From assembly GCA_035938215.1 (NCBI GenBank), contig DASZHC010000114.1:1-31730 (forward strand): a DNA stretch of 31,730 nt, written 5' to 3'. The position numbers and the translations under genes were made by a program. Shown piece after piece: positions 1-6,858 of the stretch (position 1 is its first letter; the number at the start of each line of letters is the position of its first letter). The DNA is from DASZHC01 sp035938215. Lineage in GTDB: Bacteria; Verrucomicrobiota; Verrucomicrobiia; Chthoniobacterales; JAFAMB01. The notes beneath the pieces were generated by a model. The model searched no databases and was not told the DNA's origin. It saw only the letters and a program-made list of their open reading frames with translations.

Positions 1-2
1 AA

Positions 3-665
3 AGTCCCGCAGCTGCATCGGTTCTATTGACGATGCGGCAGCGCCAAGAGGCACAGCTTCGCCAATTGATGTGTATTTACGGCTTCTCTTCCCGGAAAGA
101 CCTGGGAGCCGCATTGGATTCAGGCGCTAAGACTCGCCAGATCGAAGCGTCTGGCGTTAAAGACCTTTCAAAACAGCCGGAGCACGATCCTGAACTGAGA
201 CGCAAGATGTTCGTTCTGCAGATAGTCCAGCCTGGCCTTGCCGGATTGATGGATGGCTCCGTATCCACCCTTGCACCCGTCTTCGCAGCGGCATTTGCCA
301 CCCATAGCTCTTTTACAGCGTTGCTCGTTGGTCTGGCGGCTTCGCTTGGTGCGGGGATCAGTATGGGGTTTGCCGAAGCGCTTTCGGACGACGGCGTACT
401 GAGCGGAAGAGGCCGTCCTCTCATGCGAGGTGCGGTGTGCGGCGGGATGACGACGCTGGGAGGGATCGGTCACACGCTGCCATTTTTGTTGACTGATTTT
501 TTCCTGGCGATGTGGCTCGCGGTAGCGGTCGTCGCGGCCGAATTAGCGGCTATAGCATGGATCAGAAATCGGTACATGGATACCCCGCTGCTGCGGGCGA
601 TCTTCCAGGTTGTGCTTGGTGGTTTCGCGGTATTTTTGACCGGTATTCTTATCGGAAGCTTGTGA
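3..665 (+). CDS. VIT1/CCC1-family iron transporter, MbfA-like (5' end cut by window edge)
   Basis: Integral membrane protein predicted to move ferrous iron (and possibly Mn) out of the cytosol. The diagnostic stretch LAGLMDGSVSTLAPVFAAAF, then GLAASLGAGISMGFAEALSDDG, a GRGRP loop and the C-terminal VVLGGFAVFLTGILIGS match the membrane half of membrane-bound ferritin (MbfA) proteins; about five hydrophobic segments are visible. In MbfA proteins this domain follows an erythrin/ferritin-like four-helix domain carrying EEXXH-type iron ligands. The 65-70 residues preceding the membrane part here show no such motif. The frame stays open to base 3; possible starts are TTG at 27 and ATG at 33, neither with a clear ribosome binding site, so the gene may begin outside the window. 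Family assignment is firm; the ferritin half is either missing or lies upstream. Confidence 0.8.
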   Translation, partial: SPAAASVLLTMRQRQEAQLRQLMCIYGFSSRKDLGAALDSGAKTRQIEASGVKDLSKQPEHDPELRRKMFVLQIVQPGLAGLMDGSVSTLAPVFAAAFATHSSFTALLVGLAASLGAGISMGFAEALSDDGVLSGRGRPLMRGAVCGGMTTLGGIGHTLPFLLTDFFLAMWLAVAVVAAELAAIAWIRNRYMDTPLLRAIFQVVLGGFAVFLTGILIGSL

Positions 666-835
666 GGCTGCGATCACCTACGGCTTTCTGGCGTCTGGGC
701 AGTCCGTACTCAAGTTGTCGAGGTTCTCATGATCCTGAGTGAATGAGACGGCTTTTGCAGATCCATGACTTTTCGTTTGCAATTTCATCCTGCTGCGGTA
801 GCTGTTCCATCCTTTACCCCGGCGGGATTCATTCT

Positions 836-1186
836 ATGAACATAATTCAGAAGATCGAAAAGGAGCAGTTGAAGGCGGGAATCGCACCGTTCAACGTCGG
901 CGACACCGTCCGGGTTCATACGCGAGTGGTAGAGGGCGATAAAGAACGCATCCAGATATTCACCGGGATCGTTATCGGTCGTCGCGGGATTGGGCTCAAT
1001 GCGACCTTCACTGTTCGCAGAATTTCATATGGTGAAGGAGTCGAACGCGTTTTTCCTCTGCATTCTCCGCGTATCAACAAAGTTGAGGTGGAGCGAGCCG
1101 GGGACGTTCGCCGATCAAAGCTGAACTATCTTCGAAACCGCAAGGGTAAACAGGCCATGGCGGTTAAGGACAAAGTTCAGAGTTGA
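836..1186 (+). CDS. rplS: 50S ribosomal protein L19
   Basis: Large-subunit ribosomal protein located at the 30S-50S interface. The 116-residue product has the normal L19 length and its typical blocks: FNVGDTVRVHTRV, ERIQIFTGIVIGRRG, TFTVRRISYGEGVERVFPLHSP and the basic end KLNYLRNRKGK. The frame is open for 31 codons further upstream, but ATG 836 is chosen because the L19 family starts with MNxIxxIExEQ, as here; a GGCGGG sequence lies about 10 bases before it. In many bacteria the order is rpsP-rimM-trmD-rplS-rnhB. Here rnhB follows as expected, but the gene before is an iron transporter and not trmD. Confidence 0.97.
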   Translation: MNIIQKIEKEQLKAGIAPFNVGDTVRVHTRVVEGDKERIQIFTGIVIGRRGIGLNATFTVRRISYGEGVERVFPLHSPRINKVEVERAGDVRRSKLNYLRNRKGKQAMAVKDKVQS

Positions 1187-1204
1187 TCGCACGCGGCAGA
1201 CAAA

Positions 1205-1317
1205 CTCGCAGTTCGGAGTTTGGGGTTCGGAATCCTGAATTCTGACTTCTGTCTTCTCGGCGTTCACAGTTCACCGTTCGCGGTTTGGGGTTCTGTCTTC
1301 TGTGCCTTCTGTCTTCC
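1205..1317 (+). repeat. Stuttering intergenic word repeat between rplS and rnhB
   Basis: A low-complexity non-coding stretch built from recurring words. GTTCGGAGTTTGGGGTTC (1211-1228) recurs as GTTCGCGGTTTGGGGTTC (1276-1293), and TTCTGTCTTCT-type words occur at about 1248, 1291 and 1306. The pattern is directional (direct repeats, not hairpins) and carries no open frame that looks coding. It resembles degenerate slippage-type intergenic repeats that I recall from Verrucomicrobia and Acidobacteria genomes; that recollection is not checked. Confidence 0.6.
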
Positions 1318-1370
1318 TAAAAAAATAGCTTTTCATCTTGGGCCAATCGATCGACAAATCGATATTAGGC

Positions 1371-1994
1371 ATGCCGTGTAACCTCCGATCCGAGAGACTC
1401 CTTTGGACGAAAGGAACACCGTTGGTGGCAGGGATCGACGAGGCCGGACGCGGACCGCTGGCCGGACCGGTCGTAGCAGCAGCGGTAATCGTCCCATCCG
1501 GGTTTTCCTGTTCGGGTGTCAATGACTCCAAGCAATTGACTGCTCCGATTCGGGAGGAACTCTTCAGCAAGTTAACAGCACCCGGAACGCTCGTCTGCTA
1601 CGGCATCGGCGTCGCCGAACCGGCCGAGATTGATCGAGTCAATATCCTGCAGGCCACCTATCTTGCAATGCAAAGGGCTGTTGTGAATCTGTCCGTCCAG
1701 CCAGACCACCTTTTGATCGACGGTCTTCCGGTGCCCCAATTTAAGTTACCCCAAACGGCGATCGTTGATGGTGACACAAAGTCTATCAGTGTCGCCGCCG
1801 CAAGCATCATTGCAAAGGTCACTCGGGACCGTATGATGCGTGAATGGCATAACGAGTATCCGCACTACGGATTTCACGAGAATAAAGGTTATGGAACACC
1901 GGCGCATATCGAGAAACTTCAGATTCACGGTCCATGCCCGATCCATCGCCGATCGTTTGCTCCGGTGGTTCAGACCTATTTCCGCTTTGCCTAG
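1371..1994 (+). CDS. rnhB: Ribonuclease HII
   Basis: Cleaves the RNA strand of RNA/DNA hybrids and excises single ribonucleotides from DNA in the cytoplasm. Type 2 RNase H motifs are intact: VAGIDEAGRGPLAGPVVAAA near residues 19-38 with the acidic pair D23/E24, VNDSKQL after it, LLIDGL with D117, and AASIIAKVTRD with the last acidic residue, followed by the YGFHENKGYGTPAH block and the terminal HRRSFAPV. The 207-residue length is typical. The frame can be extended to TTG 1338, but ATG 1371 gives the usual spacing to the DEAGRG motif. It sits downstream of rplS and upstream of yraN, a common bacterial order. Confidence 0.95.
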   Translation: MPCNLRSERLLWTKGTPLVAGIDEAGRGPLAGPVVAAAVIVPSGFSCSGVNDSKQLTAPIREELFSKLTAPGTLVCYGIGVAEPAEIDRVNILQATYLAMQRAVVNLSVQPDHLLIDGLPVPQFKLPQTAIVDGDTKSISVAAASIIAKVTRDRMMREWHNEYPHYGFHENKGYGTPAHIEKLQIHGPCPIHRRSFAPVVQTYFRFA

Positions 1995-2016
1995 AATTCT
2001 TGAAAAGGTAAATCGA

Positions 2017-2454
2017 TTGGAGAGGCGCGGCCTTGCCAGGCGTTGGCTGCGAAAGTTCCGTCGCAGCAGCGTTCCGGCCCACCTTGCTCTCGGACAGCAG
2101 GGAGAGAGAATCGCCGCAAAATACCTTCGGAAAAATGGCTATCGCGTTTTGTACAAGAATTTTCGCTCCAAGCGGGGTGGCGAAATCGACCTGGTCTGCC
2201 GCGATCGCCGCGCCGCGGCGCTGGTTTTCGTAGAAGTTAAGACTCGCACTACTGACGCGTTCGGTCCGCCGCACCATGCTGTCACGTTCAAGCAGCAGGA
2301 TCGCATCATCCGCGGTGCCAAAGAATGGCTCCGGATGCTGAGTGATCCCCGAATTTCCTATCGATTCGACGTGGTGGAGGTCTTGATAAAACCCGTTCCC
2401 CTCGTCACTCTTATCCGCGGCGCGTTCCAGGTCGCCGATGATATTTATTTATAA
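2017..2454 (+). CDS. yraN: YraN/UPF0102 family endonuclease-like protein
   Basis: Small protein of the UPF0102 family, which has a restriction-endonuclease-like (Holliday-junction-resolvase-like) fold; its cellular role is not settled. Visible family motifs are LGQQGERIAAKYLRKNGY, YKNFRSKRGGEIDLVCRD (the GEIDLV acid/hydrophobic core) and LVFVEVKTRT (the EVK catalytic-type motif), then RFDVVEV near the end. No ATG is available after the rnhB stop; TTG 2017 has AAAAGG eight bases before it and gives 145 residues, slightly longer than the usual ~120 because of an arginine-rich N-terminus. It starts 22 bases after rnhB and ends 6 bases before the next gene, so it is likely co-transcribed. Confidence 0.88.
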   Translation: MERRGLARRWLRKFRRSSVPAHLALGQQGERIAAKYLRKNGYRVLYKNFRSKRGGEIDLVCRDRRAAALVFVEVKTRTTDAFGPPHHAVTFKQQDRIIRGAKEWLRMLSDPRISYRFDVVEVLIKPVPLVTLIRGAFQVADDIYL

Positions 2455-2460
2455 GGCGTT

Positions 2461-3516
2461 TTGCGCGAGCTTGATTATATCGTTGTTGGCCAAGGATTGG
2501 CAGGCTCGATCATCGCATGTCTGCTGGGGATGCAGGGAAAAAACGTGGTGGTAATTGACAACGCCCATCGGACGTCTGCTTCTCTCGCGGCGGCGGGAAT
2601 CATGAATCCGATCACCGGGAAGCGCCTGAACCGTCCCTACCTTGTCGATCATCTTCTTCGGGTTGCCTTTGATACTTACCCCCGCATCGAACGCTTTCTG
2701 GGCGCCCCAATTTTTCAACGCCGGCAGGTTTTGCGTATTCTCAGGTGCGAAGACGAATCGCGATGGTGGCATCGCCGGCTGGCGTCCGGTGAGTATGCAA
2801 AATACCTGGGTTCGACAAGCGTTTGTGATGCCGGTTTTATCGAAAATAAATATGGCGGTTTTGAAATCGCCCAGGCGGGGCTGCTCGACGCACCCGGTTT
2901 CGTCGGGAAGACACGCGATCTGCTTCTTTCCACAAAGAGACTGATTGAGAACAAATTTGAGTATGCTGACTTGAGACTCGAGGAGAATGGCGTCCACTGG
3001 GGGAGCCATCGCGCGAAGGCGATCATTTTCTGCGAAGGTTATCAATTGAGTCACAACCCGTTTTTCAATTCGATTGCACTCAATCCTGCGAAAGGGGAAG
3101 TTCTCACGCTGAAGGCCAGCAGTTTCGTAGACGAACGCATCGTACAACACGAAAAATGGTTGTTTCGAACGATGGCCGGCGAAATCAAGGCAGGAACGAC
3201 TTATACCTGGAGCGAATTGAACGAAAAACCAAGCGTCGCGGCTCGTGTTGAGATCGAACGATCTTTGCGCAGCTTCGCCCGGTTCGATTTTGAAGTAATC
3301 CATCAAACCGCCGGCGTTCGCCCGGTGATTAAGGTGGACAATCGACCCATCGTTGGCGTGCACCCGCTGCACAGCCGGATAGCTGTGTTTAATGGACTGG
3401 GGTCAAAAGGAGTTCTCCAAGCTCCCTTTGCAGCCCGGCAGCTTATAGCTTATCTAGAGGAGGGTGAACCGATTCATCCTGATTTTGATGTATGCCGAAA
3501 ATCATTGTGGAAATAG
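2461..3516 (+). CDS. FAD-dependent DAO-family oxidoreductase, MnmC(o)/MnmL-like
   Basis: Predicted soluble flavoprotein that oxidises a secondary amine C-N bond. The Rossmann dinucleotide motif VVGQGLAGSIIACLL (about residues 8-22) is followed by an acid ending the second strand (VVVIDN). The C-terminus carries TAGVRPVIKVDNRPIVG and FNGLGSKGVLQAPFAARQL. The GLGS(K/R)G motif is a hallmark of the oxidase half of MnmC, which converts cmnm5(s2)U34 to nm5(s2)U34 in tRNA. Glycine oxidase or D-amino acid oxidase relatives are the main alternatives. The start is TTG 2461, six bases after yraN, with AAGGCG just before. The 3' end overlaps the next gene by 25 bases, so the two products are probably made together; that neighbour is a YtqB/MnmM-type methyltransferase, which supports a tRNA-modification role. 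Class is sure, substrate is inference. Confidence 0.8.
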   Translation: MRELDYIVVGQGLAGSIIACLLGMQGKNVVVIDNAHRTSASLAAAGIMNPITGKRLNRPYLVDHLLRVAFDTYPRIERFLGAPIFQRRQVLRILRCEDESRWWHRRLASGEYAKYLGSTSVCDAGFIENKYGGFEIAQAGLLDAPGFVGKTRDLLLSTKRLIENKFEYADLRLEENGVHWGSHRAKAIIFCEGYQLSHNPFFNSIALNPAKGEVLTLKASSFVDERIVQHEKWLFRTMAGEIKAGTTYTWSELNEKPSVAARVEIERSLRSFARFDFEVIHQTAGVRPVIKVDNRPIVGVHPLHSRIAVFNGLGSKGVLQAPFAARQLIAYLEEGEPIHPDFDVCRKSLWK

Positions 3517-4094
3517 CCGATCAGCGTTTAACTGCGACGGCGAATTCGTGGATTGGAGCAGTTTTGTTCGATGGCGCACTTGCGGTGGATGCCACGGTTG
3601 GCAACGGCTATGATACACTTTTTCTGGCGCATCGTGTCGGTCCAAATGGAACCGTGCTCGGATTCGATGTTCAGAAGGCAGCGCTCGCCGGAGCTCGAGA
3701 GTTGCTGAAATTTGCGGGATCAATAGGGCGTGTTTCACTGATTCATGATTCACATTCGCGATCAGCAAACTACCTTCCGGAAGGTGCTCGCGTTCGGGGA
3801 GCAATGTTCAACCTTGGCTATCTTCCGCGCGGCAATCGCGAGATCATAACGCGTCCGGAGACCACGATTGCAGCACTTCAAACCCTGATGCGACAGCTTG
3901 CGACGGAGGGGCGAATTACTGTGCTCGCGTATCGCGGTCACGAAGGAGGGATCCTGGAATATGAAGAGGTTCGCAAGTTTCTGGAGGATTTGCCGGATGC
4001 AGAGTGGTCCGTGGAAGAGTTCGCGGGCAGCGGCGATTCGCCGACGGCTCCCCGTTTATTTCGGATCGCAAAAAAAATTGAGTTTCAGGGATAG
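3492..4094 (+). CDS. mnmM: Class I SAM methyltransferase, YtqB/MnmM family (putative rRNA methylase domain PF06962)
   Basis: SAM-dependent methyltransferase of 200 residues. Motif I reads VDATVGNGYDTLFLA (about residues 32-46), the acidic end of strand 2 is VLGFDVQ, and the family signature is MFNLGYLPRGN followed by TRPETTIAALQ and YRGHEGG. This signature is typical of the YtqB family. B. subtilis YtqB has been shown to methylate nm5(s2)U34 of tRNA and was renamed MnmM. ATG 3492 lies inside the end of the oxidoreductase gene (25-base overlap), implying translational coupling. Together the pair would supply both activities that E. coli MnmC carries in one fused protein. Family assignment is strong; the tRNA substrate is taken from characterised relatives. 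Confidence 0.82.
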   Translation: MPKIIVEIADQRLTATANSWIGAVLFDGALAVDATVGNGYDTLFLAHRVGPNGTVLGFDVQKAALAGARELLKFAGSIGRVSLIHDSHSRSANYLPEGARVRGAMFNLGYLPRGNREIITRPETTIAALQTLMRQLATEGRITVLAYRGHEGGILEYEEVRKFLEDLPDAEWSVEEFAGSGDSPTAPRLFRIAKKIEFQG

Positions 4095-4114
4095 GAGAAA
4101 TTTGGACCAACGAC

Positions 4115-4882
4115 ATGGCGAAACCCCTAACAAAGCAGAGCGACGTTCCAGGTTCGAAGCTGATTTGCCCTGGAGGGCGCCGGTCCCTCGGCGTCGTGGT
4201 GAACGACATAGGCTTCATCGATTGCGGCTGCGACGGAGCGCAGCGCTCCAGACTAAAGCCACGGTTTCTCACGCGTAGCAAAACGGTTCACTTACGGTTT
4301 GGGAGGCTAACTAATTTACTCGTTTGGACCAAACTCTTTCTCGCAACATCGGCGCCACTCTGTTTTGCCGATCAAATACTCGAAGGATACAGCGTTATCA
4401 GCGGCAAAGAATTTGCGTTTGAGGTTAAGGCGCCGGTTGGCTGGGTTCTCGATAATGAGGCAGCCAGGCAGCAAGGTCTAAATCTCGTCTTCTATCCAAC
4501 GGGTACAAACTGGCAAACTAGTAAAGTAGTTATTTATGTACGTGTGCGATCGAATGATGCCAACGTTCGAAACATCGAGGCACAGGTCGATGACACGCTT
4601 CGCAATTTGCGGGCGACCGGGAGTCCAAACGCATCGGTAAAATACGTGAAAACACTTACGACTCAGGACGCCAGCAAGGCCAAAGTTTATTACTATTCGG
4701 GCGACAAGTTCGGAAATTTCGAAGCTACCGCCTATATTCAGGCTAAGGGAACGATTCACTTCCTCACGCTGTCCGCGCGAGATCAGGATACTTTTCAGCG
4801 CGCGCTGTCTGCTTTTAACTCGGTCGTGACCTCTTATGAGGACCTGAAGAAATCCCGCACAACGGAGTCGACCCGAAGCTAA
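4115..4882 (+). CDS. Hypothetical exported protein, start uncertain
   Basis: I do not recognise a characterised family. A hydrophobic segment ending LFLATSAPLCFA followed by DQ looks like a signal peptide with cleavage near residue 85 of the frame as drawn. The mature part (~170 residues) is soluble, alpha/beta-like, with FAFEVKAPVGWVLDN and LVFYPTG, resembling PsbP-type or similar small extracytoplasmic domains that process a peptide-like core. ATG 4115 is the only ATG before the signal peptide, but it places about 65 odd residues ahead of it, encoded partly by an interspersed repeat (4168-4251). GTG 4196 or 4199 are alternatives. The AGGAG at 4093-4097 is 17 bases from ATG 4115, too far for a normal start. 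A repeat insertion may have altered the 5' end. Confidence 0.55.
   Translation: MAKPLTKQSDVPGSKLICPGGRRSLGVVVNDIGFIDCGCDGAQRSRLKPRFLTRSKTVHLRFGRLTNLLVWTKLFLATSAPLCFADQILEGYSVISGKEFAFEVKAPVGWVLDNEAARQQGLNLVFYPTGTNWQTSKVVIYVRVRSNDANVRNIEAQVDDTLRNLRATGSPNASVKYVKTLTTQDASKAKVYYYSGDKFGNFEATAYIQAKGTIHFLTLSARDQDTFQRALSAFNSVVTSYEDLKKSRTTESTRS
4168..4251 (+). repeat. Interspersed repeat copy A, with a GGAGCG/CGCTCC hairpin
   Basis: GC-rich unit beginning CCCTGGAGGGCGCCGG (4168-4183) and ending in a perfect 6-bp hairpin GGAGCG-cag-CGCTCC (4235-4249). The first ~29 bases match, in reverse complement with small differences, the segment at 5224-5259. It lies inside the presumed N-terminal frame of the exported protein at 4115, where it encodes arginine/glycine-rich sequence unlike a protein N-terminus. 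Confidence 0.55.
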
Positions 4883-5003
4883 GCGTACCGCCTCGGCAGC
4901 ATTTACAGAAGCCTGCGGATTCGTGACTTGTGCAAGGAACCTGGAATAGGTCCATGCGGTGCATAAGCCTAACCTGGGCTTTTTCGCCGATGTCGTTTTT
5001 CAT

Positions 5004-5089
5004 GGGACAGGCAGCCTCCGTGCCGTCCGACTAATCATTTCTGGCCCCATAACAAGGAGAAATTGGGACGGCACAGAGGCCGTCCCTCC
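5004..5089. repeat. REP-like inverted pair of hairpins in a convergent intergenic region
   Basis: Two related ~25-bp units face each other: 5004-5028 and 5065-5089. The second folds alone as GGGACGG (5065-5071), 8-base loop, CCGTCCC (5080-5086); the first, reverse-complemented, shares GGACGGCAC-GAGGC with it. They sit in the 338-bp gap between a + strand gene ending at 4882 and a - strand gene ending at 5221, the typical place for REP/BIME elements, and could act as a bidirectional transcription stop. The rest of this gap (4883-5003 and 5090-5220) shows no convincing gene; a further repeat copy begins at its right end. Confidence 0.6.
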
Positions 5090-5220
5090 CTAAAATGAAA
5101 CGAATTCCTCGTCGGGCGAGCCGCCAAAACCCGTGGAGGACTTTCGTCAACGTGGGTACATAACATAACGACGCGGGTTCGGTCCCTCGGAGCCGCTGGC
5201 GGCCGCGAATCAATGCTATT

Positions 5221-5778
5221 TCACGGCGCCGACGGAGCGGACGCCCTCCAGCTCCAGGGATCGGCGGCAGTGTCCGTTGAGGTGCGCCTTGGAACCAGCG
5301 GCTGGGGTCCGAAATCTCTCACGATCGCCTCAAACTGGAGTAGTGCCCGTTTGCGGTCTAAGCCACCGCCATATCCAACAAGTTGCCCTTTGACTCCGAT
5401 GACGCGATGACACGGTACAATAATAGCAATCGGATTTTGCCCGTTTGCCAGTCCAACCGCCCGCGGACTATTCCCCAGCTTCTCGGCCTGGGCCTTGTAG
5501 GAAATGGTTTTGCCAAACGGGATATTCCGAAGTTCGTTCCAAGCGCGGAGCTGAAATTGTGTTCCACGCTGGAGAATCGGAAGATCAAAATCCTGGAGCT
5601 TCCCCTGAAAATATTGGTCTAGCTGTTCGAACGTGCGCCGAAAGGGATCCGCGTCCCTTTCTTCAAAAAAAGATCGCGCATCTTTTTCGTTGACAAAAGT
5701 CAACCCAACAAGGGCCGAACCATCGGAAACAAGATGAAGCAACCCAATCGGGCTTTCGTAAAGAGAATGATATTTCAT
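5221..5778 (-). CDS. ogt: Methylated-DNA--protein-cysteine methyltransferase (O6-alkylguanine repair)
   Basis: Suicide repair enzyme that moves an alkyl group from O6-alkylguanine to its own cysteine. The active-site motif IIVPCHRVIG is intact (Cys near residue 123), preceded by helix-turn-helix residues PRAVGLANGQNP and followed by YGGGLDRKRALLQFE, all family hallmarks. ATG at 5778 overlaps the alkA stop as ATGA, so the two are translationally coupled; the frame extends 20 codons upstream inside alkA but the coupled ATG fits the usual N-terminus MKYHSLYESPIG. The protein continues about 30 residues past the normal family end (RDFGPQPLVPRRTS...), a tail encoded by a repeat (5224-5259), so the stop codon seems to have been displaced by repeat insertion or drift. 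Confidence 0.94.
   Translation of the reverse strand: MKYHSLYESPIGLLHLVSDGSALVGLTFVNEKDARSFFEERDADPFRRTFEQLDQYFQGKLQDFDLPILQRGTQFQLRAWNELRNIPFGKTISYKAQAEKLGNSPRAVGLANGQNPIAIIVPCHRVIGVKGQLVGYGGGLDRKRALLQFEAIVRDFGPQPLVPRRTSTDTAADPWSWRASAPSAP
5224..5259 (-). repeat. Interspersed repeat copy B at the 3' end of ogt
   Basis: On the - strand this reads CCCTGGAGCTGGAGGGCGTC and onward to GGCGCCG. It matches copy A (4168-4196, + strand) over roughly 28 bases with a few mismatches. It encodes the last residues of the Ogt C-terminal tail. Copies A and B are in opposite orientation about 1 kb apart. Confidence 0.5.
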
Positions 5779-6698
5779 GGAATCTCGGTTAGCGTTTTCC
5801 ATAAATGCATGGCCGCGTAAGCGCGCCAGGGCCTCCAACGTTCAGCGAGCGACGCCGCATGACTTGGAGTTTTCGTACGAAGCGCCTTCAGAATACCAAG
5901 ATCGCTTTCGGGAAATGCATCGGACCACCTCAGGGCGCGCATCGCAATGTATTGAGTTGTCCACTCTCCGATACCGGGGAGTTCTTTGAGCTTCATCATC
6001 ACCCTATCTACCGGCGCCGTCGGGTCAAAGGAGATGGCCCCTGTCGCCACCGCATGAGCAAGCGCCAAAATCGACCTTGCGCGCGACCGAGTCAGCCCGA
6101 TTGCGGCGAGTTGCCCGGCCGGAATCTCGCTGACAACGCTGGCTCGAGGACCAAGGCGACTAAGGGCCGGAAACGGAGTCACAATGGAATCCGCGAATCG
6201 CTCGGTCAGCCTCGCCGCAAGTGTCGCCGCCGCTTTTACGCTGATTTGCTGGCCAAGTATCGCACGAACCGCCATCTCAAATCCGTCAAACGCACCGGGA
6301 ACGCGCAGACCGGGATGAGCCTCGGCGAGAGAACCGAGGCGGGAAGAAATCTCTTCAGGAATTGCGTCCAGGTCGAACAATCGGCGCAATCGCACAAGCA
6401 CTTGTGTCAGAACCGGCATGAGAGAAACCGAGACCTCCACGCATAGGGAGGCGCGAGCCGATTCATTTTCGACGCAGATCCATCCGCGATGCATTCCGAT
6501 CTCCACGGTCCGTCGATACCGTACGCCATCCACTTGTTCGACTCTCGCAAATACGCGGCGAGTTAAAAATGCCAACAAAGATTCCCATTCAAACGGCGGG
6601 CGATACGATAGCCGTGAGAAGCACGAATTTACCTCGGCCGCTCGCTGGGCATCGGGCGCGGTGACTGCTGGATAGCACTGCTCGCGGTTCAACTCCAT
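5775..6698 (-). CDS. alkA: DNA-3-methyladenine glycosylase II (AlkA), derived from an Ada-AlkA-type protein
   Basis: Base-excision repair glycosylase removing 3-methyladenine and related alkylated bases. The AlkA N-terminal domain begins at LSYRPPFEWESLLAFL; the HhH-GPD core includes MAVRAILGQQISVKAA and LKELPGIGEWTTQYIAMRAL (about residues 235-255), followed by DAFPESDLGILKAL, whose D in ESDLG is the catalytic aspartate position. The first residues MELNREQCYPAVTAPDA look like the start of an Ada methylphosphotriester domain, yet the zinc-cysteine module and the AraC HTH that should follow are absent, and the AlkA part starts about 20 residues later. ATG 6698 fits the Ada-type start; an in-frame ATG also exists at 6716. 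It is coupled to ogt by an ATGA overlap, giving an alkylation-repair operon. Confidence 0.92.
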   Translation of the reverse strand: MELNREQCYPAVTAPDAQRAAEVNSCFSRLSYRPPFEWESLLAFLTRRVFARVEQVDGVRYRRTVEIGMHRGWICVENESARASLCVEVSVSLMPVLTQVLVRLRRLFDLDAIPEEISSRLGSLAEAHPGLRVPGAFDGFEMAVRAILGQQISVKAAATLAARLTERFADSIVTPFPALSRLGPRASVVSEIPAGQLAAIGLTRSRARSILALAHAVATGAISFDPTAPVDRVMMKLKELPGIGEWTTQYIAMRALRWSDAFPESDLGILKALRTKTPSHAASLAERWRPWRAYAAMHLWKTLTEIP

Positions 6699-6858
6699 GT
6701 AGAGAAAATGCTCCATTCGGCCGATGCTGTCTCGCCGTTTTCGGATATGAAATTTACTGGAACATGATTTCTGTTACCTGCAGGTCCCTCGCTCTGATTA
6801 TGAACAACTTACGGTTGGCGAAGAGCCTAGTGGATAACAATTCGGATAACTTAGGCGC

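Noticed and set aside
2449..3372. 307-codon open frame on the - strand
   Set aside because: It is antisense to the FAD oxidoreductase, which has clear motifs; the - strand product has no recognisable family features.
3898..4278. 126-codon + frame running out of the methyltransferase gene, including TTG 4102 with a good AGGAG before it
   Set aside because: The part after 4102 (arginine-rich, encoded by the repeat) has no protein-like features; the Shine-Dalgarno match is noted but not convincing without conservation data.
5805..6446. 213-codon open frame on the + strand
   Set aside because: Antisense to alkA, arginine-rich chance frame with no motif.
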